DNA from: Onchocerca volvulus
Taxonomy: Eukaryota > Nematoda > Chromadorea > Rhabditida > Onchocercidae
Reading direction: 5' to 3'
Assembly (NCBI GenBank): GCA_000499405.2
Contig: HG738138.1
Coordinates: 17,839,119 to 17,903,118 of the forward strand
DNA length: 64,000 nt
The notes under the pieces are model-generated. The model searched no databases, had not been told where the DNA came from, and worked only from the letters and a program-made list of their open reading frames with translations. Each line of letters starts with the position of its first letter. Positions within the stretch are counted from its first letter, which is position 1. The translations under genes were made by a program, and so were the position numbers. This document shows positions 1-12,556 of this stretch, piece by piece.

Positions 1-78
1 ATCATGAAATTCTGAAATTGAAGCTAAAAATAAATAATTAAGAATACCATTTAACAGCAAGCAACAGTATAAACAAAT

Positions 79-3000
79 TTAAACATAGGTCATCGGATGC
101 GCATTGCTGCGATGAGCATAAACAGCTAATGGTGTCTGGCGACGGAATACATCTTCTGATTCCCTCAGTGAGATTCTGGAAATGTCAAAATTCAGGGATA
201 ATTACAATGTAATCTTCCCAATAAAAATGAAAAATCACTAAATTTCGGAAATTCAATTGCGACGAAGACCAACATCCAGAATTTCTGGTTTGATCTAACA
301 AATTAATAACAATTTAATTCATTAAAACACTGATACCGTTTTTGCTGATGCATAATCATCGGACTGTTCCACGATCTACTCGGTGCAGTACCATAGCCAC
401 TTTCATGTCCATTATCACCTGAATTACCGGAATTCCGAGATTTCTCATCATCAGTTGAACTGAAATTTACATTCTATTATCAACAATACATATTTTTAAC
501 TAATTAGCATAAAATCAAAAACATTATTGTATCTTTTAATTGCAATAAAATTTATATATTTTAGTAATTTAATAAAATATTAAAAGTTTCACATTGCAAA
601 TGTCGAGAAAATCAGTTACCTTTTGCTATTTCTATTATCGAATTTGTGTAACTTTGATTTAATGAAGTTTTAGGATGTAAAAAGCGACATTTATTTGCAC
701 TTTTCCCGTGAAGTTCAGACAGTTCTTTTTTTTCTAAGTTCAAGCAGTTTACTCAAAACGACTAGAATATATTTTAGATTGCAGCGATTTAAAACCGCAA
801 AACATTGATTTTGTACGAATCGTTGAACTTTGGACTTGGAATAATTTTTCCTTTTATCCTTGATTTGTGAACAGTCTTTTGGTGTAATTATCTAATTGCC
901 TCCGTGATGAATGAATGCCTGTTACCCTTCCATATTACAAAATATAAAACAAATAAGAAAAAATTTTATTGGAAATATTGAACAATTATCATTCATCGTA
1001 GCATATTTTTTCCTCCTAATTATTTCAACTTTAACTTCAAATTAAAGTTTTACTTTCAATTAAAAGTTAAGTTAGAAATCAAATTAAATCACTTCTAACA
1101 TTGAATTATAAAAGCAAATAATTTCAATTTCGTCGCAAAAAAGGCTGCTAGATTCTTTAGAAAAAAGAATTTGTAATGTTTTTATGAATCAAAAAAAAAA
1201 ACTTTTTTCAATTTTTTGGTTACACATAACCATATTATAGTTGTTGTTTTTAGAATCACTCGTCTATCAAAAAAATCAACTGCTCAAAAATTTTACCGTT
1301 TCGGCGATGAAATAATGTGCATCACATCATGCTGTTTTTCCATAGAATTTCCGGATGAATCTAAACTAAGTGGAGAATCCTGAGAAGGTGGTGGCGGTGG
1401 ACGACATGTCGGTGGTGGCCTACGCACTGAGAATATGCCATAAGGTAGCTAAAAATGAATTAAAACATAATTAAATTGAAAAAAAAATCAAATTTTCAAC
1501 ATTATTTATTTTGGAATAAGTCTTGCGTTTCTAAGCTGTATCATATTTTTTCGATCTTTTCAAATCCCCTAAACGATCTGTCAAAGTAGCGAAAGTCTGT
1601 TTGAAATAAATAGAATTCAACCTATTTGTACAAATATTTTTGCATACAATTTTGAAGCAAATATAATTACACTCAAAGGTTCATACTTCTCGTCGAGATG
1701 AGTATGTTGCGGAATTTTCGTGATGTACGACACTGAAAACTTCGTTTCCCGGAATTTCTTCATATAACCTTCCAATAGTACAATAACCGTCTGATGATCC
1801 ATGAAGTCGAAATCCTGATCCAGACTGTAGCGATGAATTTCTCATCGAATTTGTTGATAACTTATTAGGACGATATGAATAACTCCTGCCAAAAATTTTG
1901 GATTATAAAAGGGGTTAATCTTATCAGGCTTTAATTAAATTGGAAGGATTTAATTATCATAAGCAGAATTACTGAAATTTTTGAAGATCTGCAAATTATA
2001 TATGGTTGAAAAGTATTACAAAATTCCAATATTTATATTTAAGGAAAAATCAATAAATTATGAAATCAGTGCAACCTTAACAATACCAACCTTAACGAAT
2101 TAGGAGTGACCCGAACAGCTTTATGCCTAAAATTATTCTCAGTGGACCCGCATAACAAATCACTATTTATTACTGAATTGTTATCTTCAATCGTTGTAGT
2201 ATACGGCCAATCCTCGCTATTTAATATAATGTCTGCTGGAAATTCCATTTTTCGCTTTATTTTTGTTCGTCCTTTCCGGTTGGACCTAGAAATTAAAGAT
2301 CAAATGGTTTATTTTTTTTAGAAATGTAAAGATGTAATCTTTTCGAAATTTCCATTATCATTATTTCATAACTCGTCAGTGTAAATAATTACCATAACCT
2401 ATTTCAATATTAAATCTCTTAGGCTAAGTTCTTTTTTTTCATTTTATCGGTCAATAAAAAAATAAAATTGTTCCAATAGCAATTCTTCTATTTCCGAACA
2501 GATTCTTAACAATGAATCGCTAAGAAATGAAGAAAATCGTATTATCGTTTTGCCTTTGCTGCATGTATGGAACTAGCAGAAATGGCTTTCATACAAATGA
2601 GCATTTCAGGACAGATTTAGTGATGGCTATGGTTGAATTATCAGCTTTTCATCTTCAGTACTGCATAAATTGCAAAATAAAATGCATTTTCATGATGCAG
2701 GAATGAAGTTGAACAGTTTCATTTAGCACGCTTCATACTGATGCTAAAAATTTGCTCATTCAAATAAGCCAATTGAAAAAATGCAAGACTGCATGCATTT
2801 GAGTACTTAATAAACATAATTTAAATTTGATTCCCTGAATGATTATGCCATCGTTAAATGAACTGTCATTTGAGAAAAGAGTAGAAAGATAATAGAGTAG
2901 CTCAAAGTTGCAAAAGCACACCGAAACAGCTTGTAAGCTTTGGGAGAATGCTATAAAAATCTTTAAAACTATTGAGATACATAAAATATTCCAAATGTGT

Positions 3001-3685
3001 AAACTTATTTCAACAAATTCTAATCATTACAGATCAAAAGTCGTCTTATCCACAGCGCGCAAACACAAATCACTTCCTAAATTTTGATACTTCGCACATA
3101 GATTTTTCTAAAATTTGATTGTTATAACATTCTCCGCAGATTTGAACGAATCGCTCTGTCGACGAAATTAATTGAATAGTGAAAAATTGTGCTTTAGGGA
3201 GAGATATGGACAGATGCATGCAGACGTTTCCTGCTTTTGGTATTTCAATTGCATCCTGCAGGAGAGGCTTAGACTGCTTATTGATTATTTAAACAATTAT
3301 GCATTTATGAAACGATGTAACACTTTTATGAAGCTAATAGAACTGATTCACTGAGATGGTTTAAAACTATAGGAAATCTAAAAAGGTTCAAATTACTTTG
3401 AAAAATTCCAGTGTTTTCATCCATCACAATCAATTTTTCAACAACAAAAAAAGGACCAAATAATTAATTAACCTTTTACTAGTCCCATAAATAAAATATA
3501 CTAATAAATGAGCACCATTTATTATACTATAGTTGAGGAGAATTACTGACGGTTATCGGATGATAAATGAACCCTCTGCTCGGTAATTTATCATCATTCC
3601 CGTAAATGGAATAAACATATGGATCAGGCGGGTAGAATGAATGTATCGATAACCCAAACAACAACAGCAACAATAACGACAGCAT
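79..3685 (-). CDS. Ser/Pro/Tyr-rich protein with signal-peptide-like start, unknown function (7 exons)
   Basis: I do not recognise a family. Seven exons join in phase: 3547-3685, 3031-3076, 2091-2285, 1687-1885, 1297-1448, 337-459 and 79-175, giving 316 residues. All acceptors are TAG/CAG after T-rich sequence except a weaker one for exon 2. The start ATG at 3685 opens MLSLLLLLLFGLSIHS, a good signal peptide with likely cleavage before FYPPDP. The rest has no further membrane span. It is basic near residues 63-75 (RKGRTKIKRK), has a proline cluster (RPPPTCRPPPPP) in exon 5, and is rich in Ser, Asn and Tyr, including an ESGYGTAP stretch in exon 6. This composition resembles the cytoplasmic tail of a receptor more than a secreted domain. 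The hydrophobic start could therefore be part of a longer protein that includes the membrane segment encoded at 4041-4199. The 46-base exon 2 rests mainly on phase agreement. Exons 3-7 are the best supported. Confidence 0.55.
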
Positions 3686-3944
3686 GCAAATGTGATTTAT
3701 TAATGTAGCAAACTGTTAGTAATTAGTGAAATTAGTTTTCCAATTAATTCCCATTAAGTAACCAAATTAGTATTTAACAGATGCAAATTACGACAAGTGA
3801 TGATAATTTGGCCAAGCCAAGATGGCATCCTACTTGCATTTTTTTCTGCACTATCGCTTAGATCAATAGTTTTAGTGATAGAAGCGAAAAAATGAATCAG
3901 TATTTCTTTGGAATATATAACCAACTCTCCTTACCTTATTATTA

Positions 3945-4947
3945 CTAAGCCATCTTTTTTTGTAAATAACGAATAGAAATAATTAATGAAATGTAATAAT
4001 TAATGAAACTTGTGAAAAACGAATTGAAATAATTAACAAACTTTCGTATTCGGATGCAAATAATGATGAATAATAATGCAGCAGTAATTAATGCACCGGA
4101 TGCAAGTAAGGCGTATAAAAGATAATCAGGTAAACTGGGAAACACAGAAGTTACTTCACTATGAGAAGTTGCCTTTTGATCCGTCTCACATTGCTGAATC
4201 TAAAAATGACCTAATTTCAATACTACATATTTAAATTAACTTTGACTCTCAAATTTTGTCTTATTTATTCATTTGACTCTTTTTACTTAAATTTTTCAAA
4301 TTCCTTTGCTTCGTATGTTTTCTTGTTGATATAGTATGCTGCTGTTGCTTAAATGGTACATTGTTGCGAATCAAATTTTACGTCACACTTTCTCATCAGT
4401 TCTATTTATAATCTGCATACAAATTAGATTAAAAATATGCAGATGTCAATTTACATATATCATTCTAATCATTTTTCTCTTCTCTCATGACATATACCTT
4501 TTTCGGCAACCAAAAATCTTTCGAGCCATTTTTTGTAATTCAGACGTAAACAAGGCATAGCAGTTTTTTTTTTTTTTTTTTTCTTTTGGTTATTCAGAAA
4601 ATATCTGAAGAATAAGAAAGGTCATATTTTCATAATAAATGTCACAAAAATTAGAATTTAGCAATAATATATTCATATATGTCTGCAGCTTAAGATTGTT
4701 TATATCCTTTAATTAATGAATTTGTAGCAATTTCCTCAAAATTTTAACATTTTTCTAATTTAAATGCAGAGAAGTCATTATGTATTATTATTGCTTTCTT
4801 ATATATTTGATAACTTGGAAGAAAATGAAAAACCTGAATAAGTTCATCAGCAAGTTCATCGGAAAGTAGATGCCAAATCAATGAAGGATCCGGTGGTGGT
4901 GGAATGTCAAATTCCGGTGGCGGTGATATGCATTCACATCCCATCAT
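3945..4947 (-). CDS. Small single-pass membrane protein or 5' part of the downstream gene (2 exons)
   Basis: Two exons, 4834-4947 and 3945-4199, join in phase to 122 residues. The first encodes MMGCECISPPPEF followed by DIPPPPDP, so it has two Cys and proline runs. The second has a polar stretch (QQCETDQKATSHSE), then a clear membrane span (LLYALLASGALITAALLFIII) followed by the basic stop CIRIRK, which suggests an extracellular N-terminus and a cytoplasmic C-terminus. After this the frame continues as low-complexity residues to a stop at 3945. A donor (GTTTGT) immediately after the basic stop suggests that the true exon may end near 4041 and splice onward, possibly into the exon at 3547-3685. 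A CCAG acceptor 28 bases upstream of the ATG, with in-frame stops between, fits a trans-spliced mRNA start. No family recognised. Confidence 0.45.
4564..4582. repeat. Poly-T tract (19 T)
   Basis: A run of about 19 T, interrupted afterwards by one C. Similar homopolymer runs occur at 8785-8803 (A), 12527-12549 (T, the longest at 23), about 28670-28686 (A) and 43405-43420 (T). They are simple low-complexity tracts common in AT-rich worm intergenic DNA. Confidence 0.8.
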
Positions 4948-4974
4948 AAAATAATAGTGAACATCGTGTTATTA

Positions 4975-4982
4975 CTGGAATA
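4975..4982 (-). promoter_or_regulatory. Putative spliced-leader acceptor before the 4947 start
   Basis: On the minus strand the sequence ATTATTCCAG precedes the ATG at 4947 by 28 bases, and TAATAA stops lie in frame directly after the AG. A cis-spliced coding exon cannot enter in this frame, so the site is best read as a trans-splice acceptor or as the end of a 5'-UTR intron. It is inferred from the pattern only. Confidence 0.35.
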
Positions 4983-7900
4983 ATCCTACTAACGTGCTGT
5001 TTTTCATTTATCATTCATTATCATTATTATCAATGAAGCAGAACATAGATAGACGATTATTGTATATCATATATAAATTTGAATGAAATGGAAATGCAGA
5101 AGGCTGCAAAAACATGCAATTATATAGAAAATTAACTAAAGCTTCAATTTAAAAATAACATAATTATTTCATATCAAAAGTAATAATATATGAAAATTGA
5201 TACACAAATGAATTTCATATGGCACAATTTAGCCGAAATAAATTAAATTTCTCTTAAATTTTACAACATTTTCGTGAGTTTAACTTATGCATCACTGACT
5301 TTTTTTAAAGCCGTTCTGTTATGTGACAAAATAAAAGAACAGAATATTTACTATTTCCTTGTATCAACTAAAATGTATTTGCAGGATTTTTTTGAAATTT
5401 AATTTAGAAAATCAAACAGCTAAACGAGGTGTCAAATTAGCTTAGATCTTTTAACAATGTACGCTTCATTCTTTCAGTTAACATTTCCTTATTTGTTGCT
5501 TTCCTTTTTTAACTAATGAATCTATTGGCAAACTAAAATTTTTTTTTCATTTCAAAAAAATGAGAATATCCATCGTTCAGCTCATAAAAACACTAAGCCT
5601 AAATCACCACGACAATTTGCCGATGACAAAGAGAGAGCCAAATTTCAGGACAGATTGGAGTGAATGTGTGAATATGTGTTGGTAATTTCATAGCACTAGC
5701 AATAGTATTAATAATAGTGTTCCAGGACTAAACGACTTGGGTTAAAAGCGAAGGGACAGGAGTAGGCTAATGAACCGTTTTGAATGAAGACAGGATGGGC
5801 CAAGATTTAGAACCGGTGAGACAAAATGCAGGCGAAGAAGTAAGAAATGAAATCCGATTGTAGATGGGTAAATTCAATCAACGATAGTTTTCTTCAGTGT
5901 TTAGGCTCATTCCGGGAGCTAAGATTATCATCTCCTATAGTCGTCGCCTTGTCCCATCCAAAATTTAGTGAATAAATGCAATTCAGAAACAAAAAACTTG
6001 TTGATGATTTTAGGCTTGAAAACATTTCCATTAGATTTTTTCCATTTAAAAATTTGAAAATAAAAATGACAAGTTCTTTCTTTTTTTTTCTTTTTTTTTG
6101 AAGAAGAATGAAGAAAAAAGAAAATATTTCTTTATTTTTACTTTTAACTTCTAAGTAAAAGAATATAACAGAGATTATTTGTAACTTAGATATTGCATTT
6201 GTGCGATTCGTTAAATGTTTTTACTAATTTGCTTACTTTATCCGCTCTTGAATGTTGTGATAAGTTTGCCTATGTTTTCATTAGATTTCTTATTTATGGC
6301 TAACAATGTATCTTGATTTGGAATGATAACATGGCCAGATAAATAAATTTGCATGGATTTAATGAACCAGGCCTTATTAGACTCAACGAAAGATTTGTGA
6401 TTTGCTAACAATCATAATTGAGCCTATTGCATTAGCAGACGAATGCAGCAAACGATGCACATATTCGTTAGTTGCTATTTGTGTAGCAATCCAGAATGGT
6501 TTCAGTTTCCCGGTGGATCACTTGGGAATTCAGCTTGAAATGGAACTTTTTTTCCCTTGTTCAAATGAATTATTCTGCGTTATTTCGAATAACACAAATG
6601 TTAGACATTAACAGTTTATATCATCTGATGATTTGTAGCTTTTAAATGATATACATTCATTTCAATTAGACAGGATTGATGCAGAAATTTACGGATTATC
6701 AATGATTCGAATATTAAGAAATGATATCAGTCGTAATGTAAATGGCCTTTTAGAGCGAATTGGATAAAGTAATGTCCAGAATCAGATAAATTATTCCAAT
6801 GTGAAATTCTCGGGTGCTGAATTCGAGGAATCGTACTAAGTAACCGTAGTTTGATTTCTTACCATATATTTGACATATAAAAAAAAACCTAAAAAGTTAG
6901 TTATTTCAAATATTATATTACTTAAATTTACCAAACTAATTGAATTTGGATTGATGCTTACAAAAGATTTTCAAGAAATCAGTTGAGTTCGTTAATAAAG
7001 GTGTAAGATGCGATATTAATTAACAGCGAATACATTAAGCATTTTTCATTTAAAATGTATTTTCTTTCTTACGACTCTAATGAATTAGATGTATCTTTTG
7101 CATATTGAACTAATGCGTCACTTGTAAAACTATTTCCCCAATTAATTTGCAATAAAAGAATCGTCATCTAACTTAAGATGAAAATTATATCACACGAAAG
7201 AGTTTAATTGCTTAAATTTATTTCAAAAATGGCCCCATTATAAAGAGCAATGCGACATAAACAGCTTCATACATTTAGTCATCGATTTCAACATATTCAA
7301 GAACTGACTAAAACTTGAAGGATTTGAATTGGAAAGGGAAAAAAAAAAAACTATTTGAACGACTAAAATTAAACACCTATGTTTTGCATCCAAATAAAAT
7401 TGTTTAAACGAAAGAACGAACGAACAATTCTATCACTTCAACGTAACATTAGAAAAATTGATGATAATAAAAGAAATAGTTAATTGATTGAGGAATTTCG
7501 TCTTGAGAAATGCGAAAATTGATTAAATTGTCAGAAATAATATTGTCAGTTCTAAATTCTTTACTTTTGAAAGAAATATAAATTTCTCGTTCATTCGGAT
7601 TTCCTCCAAATATTTTTACGTCAAAAAGCTCACAGTATCATTTCGACAATCTAATCAACTTTCGTATTTTTTTGATAGTCAATGTCTTACATGCGTCATA
7701 AGCAACTTGCAGAGCATGTAAAAGTTAATTCAGATGCATGCAAGTATGCAATTTTATAGTTCATGCGTCGAATTTTGTGTGTGGGGCAGAAAACACTGTA
7801 ATATTCACTAATCAATGAAATAAAAACGCTAAGAAAAAGTTGAAAATGTTTATGATGTATATTTCGTAAATACTACAGCTCATAATAGGAAATGAAGAGA

Positions 7901-10900
7901 TGTATCACACAAATACCGTAATATCATAATCAATTATCAAGAATGGAATACTTGAAGTTTTTCCTTCCTCTAACCGTTTTATTCTTTGTTACATCGAAAC
8001 TCAAAAAATATGGGAAATGGGGTAATTGATAAAATCAATAAATTCAAAAATAATTAGTGCAGACTTCTAAGGAATTTTTCTGCCGAATGATAAGAAACCA
8101 AACGAAGTAATCAAAATATAAAAAGCTTATCAAAACACTCTGTCCGAACAGCAGAAGTGCATGTAAGCTTATGACTATGCCAAAAATATATTTAATTTTC
8201 TGTTTAAAATGACGCAGCATTGAAATTAAATGAGAAACATAAAAGATTCCTCATAAGCAATATGTCAAAGTAACTATGTAAGAATGACGACAAAATGTTA
8301 AGTTTGACGATAAAGTTCGAAAATTGTTAGGTATGATCAATTCGATAGAATAAAATACTGATTTTCATTGGCTAATACCTGTTTTCTTACATCTTTCTTC
8401 CTGATTGCTCCATCCGTTTGCTACAAATTCCAACAAATACTTTAGAATGCATTTCGCAAAAATGAAAATAAAAAAAATAATGGAATGTATGATAAATTAC
8501 AATTCTCAAATTACATTTTCAAGAATAGTAAGAGTATTAGAAAAGTACCAGTGGATCCAATTAGTGTAAATTCTCAAAATTGAATTTTCAAACAAAAAAA
8601 ATTCCAAAAATTTTGATTTAAAAAAATGAAATCTAAATAATCATATTTCATTGATATCTCGTTATTGGGTTAAATAGTTCATTAGTATTTGAAAAAGAAA
8701 TGACGATAGAAAAAACCGAAAAATTGGAAAAATGGTATATAGTAGTAGAAAATTGGTACTTATTAAGAAAAAGGGATCCAGCAGAAAAAAAAAAAAAAAA
8801 AAAGTAATGAAAAAAAACAGAGATGAGTATACCGTGATCTGATACATACATCAGTTATATAAGCAAGGTCCATCGCGTCAATTTTAAAGGATACTATTTC
8901 GTTGTTAACATCTGTCGTAAGGTTATCCCTTCATTAAATGAGGCATCTCAAGTAGACTAGACAGAAGTGCTAACCACAAATGGTACTTCAGGTTTTTCAG
9001 CACCAACTCAGTCTTATTCAATTCTTAAAATATGAAGGATTTCGATTTAGATGCTAGCATTTCACTAACAAGTTTTACTAAAGTTAAAAATTTTGAATTA
9101 GACGAAATTCGACCCATTATTATTGCCACTGAAGTTGATGTGTACAGAAAACAATTAATTATATTTAAAAATCATGAATATTTTATTTTGATCTTCTTTA
9201 TCTCTGTTCAATATAAGAGTTTAAATAAAATTTTAGCAAAGGTTTATGGAGAGAACTAGAAACTTGAACGCAAAATTCACAAATTCTGAAACTAGGTTCA
9301 AAAGATCACTCAGAATTTAGCAGTATAGAATTCTGTTCCATTCCTTTTTATATTTGGGAAGTAAAGTTTCCTAGGGTCTTTTCAAATTGAATCTTAATTG
9401 AAAGGTTGTTAAACTAATGGTGAAGATTCAATAAAAGCTTGAACAAAAGGGGAATTGAAAGAGTAGGCTCTTTTAAGCAAAGTACCAGCAAAATTTGGCC
9501 TCAAAATTCTCCGCCCACTTTTGGCTTCTTTATTGTCATTTGTGCTTTAAAAATTTTTTTCTAATGAAGAATTCATGAAGAGAGGACAGCAACAAATGCT
9601 TATCATTCATTGTACCAACAAGAAGGAGACGAAATTTTTATGCTTTCCGAAAAAAAGCAAAAATGAAATTTATGCTAAATTTCTCTTATGCTAACATTGT
9701 ATTAAATTAATTTTCATAGATAACAGTACTTGAACATTTAGAGACAAATAGCATTGTTAACAGAGAAGAAATTAGTCTAATATATAAGTATCAAGTAAGC
9801 ATACACTTTTCTTCTTAAATCATAAGAAATTTTCGTCCTTTCAACTCAAATTTAAAAATTTTGCAGCTTATTTCGAAGTTTTATTGCTTAAAAGTCAAAT
9901 AAAATTATGAATTGTCTAATCATTTTATGAATGAATTTATTTAAATTTTGTTTAGATGATATAATTCATTATTTATTTGTAATTTAGAACTTTCATCACT
10001 ATATTAGTAATATGCTCAAAAAAACAGAGTATCATAAAATTCGAATGAATCATCCTCTTCTCAGTATCAGCTAAGGCATATGTTAAGATAATTGCGATCT
10101 CAAGAGGATTGTATCGCTGATGATCAGTTGCTGTATGCAACATTGATTCGTAAAATATGCGAAAATATTGGCAAATGGCGGATATTCCAAAAATTATAAG
10201 TAGATGGGAATGAAACAAAGTAAGGTATGAGAGCAGATGATTATGATTTTATTGTCTCATATTTTCATGTATTATTCATAGGAAGATGGACGTTTGGTTG
10301 TTGAAACTCATCCCATCACAAAATATGGTGAGGAGATCGAAAGGTCAGGAAATAAATCTATGAATTAGCTACAACATAGAAATTTAATAAAAATATCATA
10401 CGGTATATAAGTGATAGCAATAATAGTTAATTAGTTAATATAGTCGAAAATAAGTCACAACTAATAATTAGGAAAATGAAAATGCTAAGTAGGCGAAAGT
10501 AAAGTGGATAAAACAAATTGAGTAAAATATAAATAAAAATTTGAATTTTGTTGGAAAAATAATCCAAATTATATTAAAATATTAATATTAGAGTTAAAGC
10601 AATAACAATAATATGAGAAATCAGAATATCAATTTACAGGGCTCCTTCCATTCAGATATTTGTCAATCAATCAGCTTAAAATGACAATAGATACATGATG
10701 AGGAGCTTCACCAATCAGATAAAATATATAAATAATATTGGAAAGGTTGAATATTTCCAGATGAACAATTAGCCGTCGATAGAAATGAGAAATTAAAATA
10801 ATAAGCCTATCTCAAAAAGGATAATCTGTTCAGTAAGTATGCCTTTCACTGGGAAATGAAATTGAATAAAAAGATTGCAGGTAAAACTACAAAATAAATG

Positions 10901-12525
10901 GAATTGAATTGGATATAATAGAATAATCTGAATAAGTTAGAATCAGAATAGAATGGATGGAAATCATATAATAAGAGAAGAAGCAGATGTCTCACTTTTC
11001 AATAATATGTGTAAAATTGATGTACTTATTGTATTGTATTATATTCACCATAAAATGAGCCATCTATAAAAATTCTAAAACGAATGATACTTGTTAATAA
11101 CTATTGCTATCGCTATAATTAGGAACTTTGTTCTGCAGCAAACTTTCTAGCAATTTCAAATTTAGTATTTTTGCAACAGTTTAAGCTTGTTTAAGTTCAA
11201 TCTGAATTAAAGAATTAAGACCAGTAAATACTGAAAAATTTGTTGTTAAATGATCAAGTGGCCAATTTTGTAGGAAGAAATTTGTCTCGATGCAATCTCT
11301 GATCCGTTCTAATGTATAATTATATGAAGCAGTATGAAGGAATTTTATAATATGTTACTCATGCAGTTAAATAGAGAATCAATAGAAGAACAGGTTTTTT
11401 TTTTAGCTTTTATTTTGGATCTCAAGTTTTGCGATTATATCAAAGTTTTTTAATCAAGTCTCTAGTTTTTTGATTAGGCAAAATTTAATTGATTTGAAAT
11501 GTGAAAAGTGAACGATTTGAATTTTTGTCCCCTCATAACCAACATTTAAAATTTAGAATAAAATTATTATTCTTCGTCTTCCTTTTAAAATTAAATAGTA
11601 TTGGATTGATTAGATCATCCTTGTTTACCTTATATTTACTTTCTTTAAATTTCAAATCATCATGAAAATTAAAAAAAAAAATTAAATCCAGTTTAATCAT
11701 ATATTTTAAAATGCAGTAATTGGCAATAATTGGAAATGACAAATTGTGCTAGTTTTTTCTATTCTTCATCGATGGTAATTTTGATTGTAGATTGAATCCC
11801 AAATTTAGCATTGGTTCAATTTTAAGAAAAAATAAGTTCGTTAAGGGAAACTTTGCCAAGTCAGAAAAGTCATAAATATGCGAAATAAGACGGAAGCTGT
11901 TTTTTCTTGCAGAGAATTGGCAAACCATACAAATTTAACAATTTATGCGAACTGGAAGAAAGGATAAGCATACCTTCAGGTGCAGTATTTTGAAAAGATA
12001 CGCCGAGCACCGGGAGCGTGAATCTTATCCACGGCAATCGACCCTCTTAAATACTATGTTACACGTTTCAGTCATTTCAATGATTTTAAAGTAGCGATAA
12101 GTGGGAAAATCCAAGTATGTGGATTTTCGCAACAGAACATCAAGAAATAACCCTAATCCAGTTATAAGAGAGAGGTCGTCAAATGTCACTCAAATGTTTT
12201 TAATAAAAGTTCAAAGGTCAAATCAAATGTCCTTTTCCATTTCAGAGAATGGTTCTTTTGATGGAATCATATAAGCTATGAGGGTAATAATGTTTCCTGA
12301 CAATACTGTAAGATATAATCTTTCCTGATAGAGCTCATGAAAAGCATTGAACCATAAAGTCCACAAAAAATACATCCGACAAAGGGAAAGAGAAGAAGAT
12401 GGAGCTGGTTAATATGGCACTCGTCTAATTATCATAAAAACACAAGCCCAATTTTAGTTCATAAGGTCAAACTATAACTGTTCATAAATATGTTAGCAAG
12501 AATTAACCCAATTTGATTCGATCCG

Positions 12526-12556
<31 letters not shown>

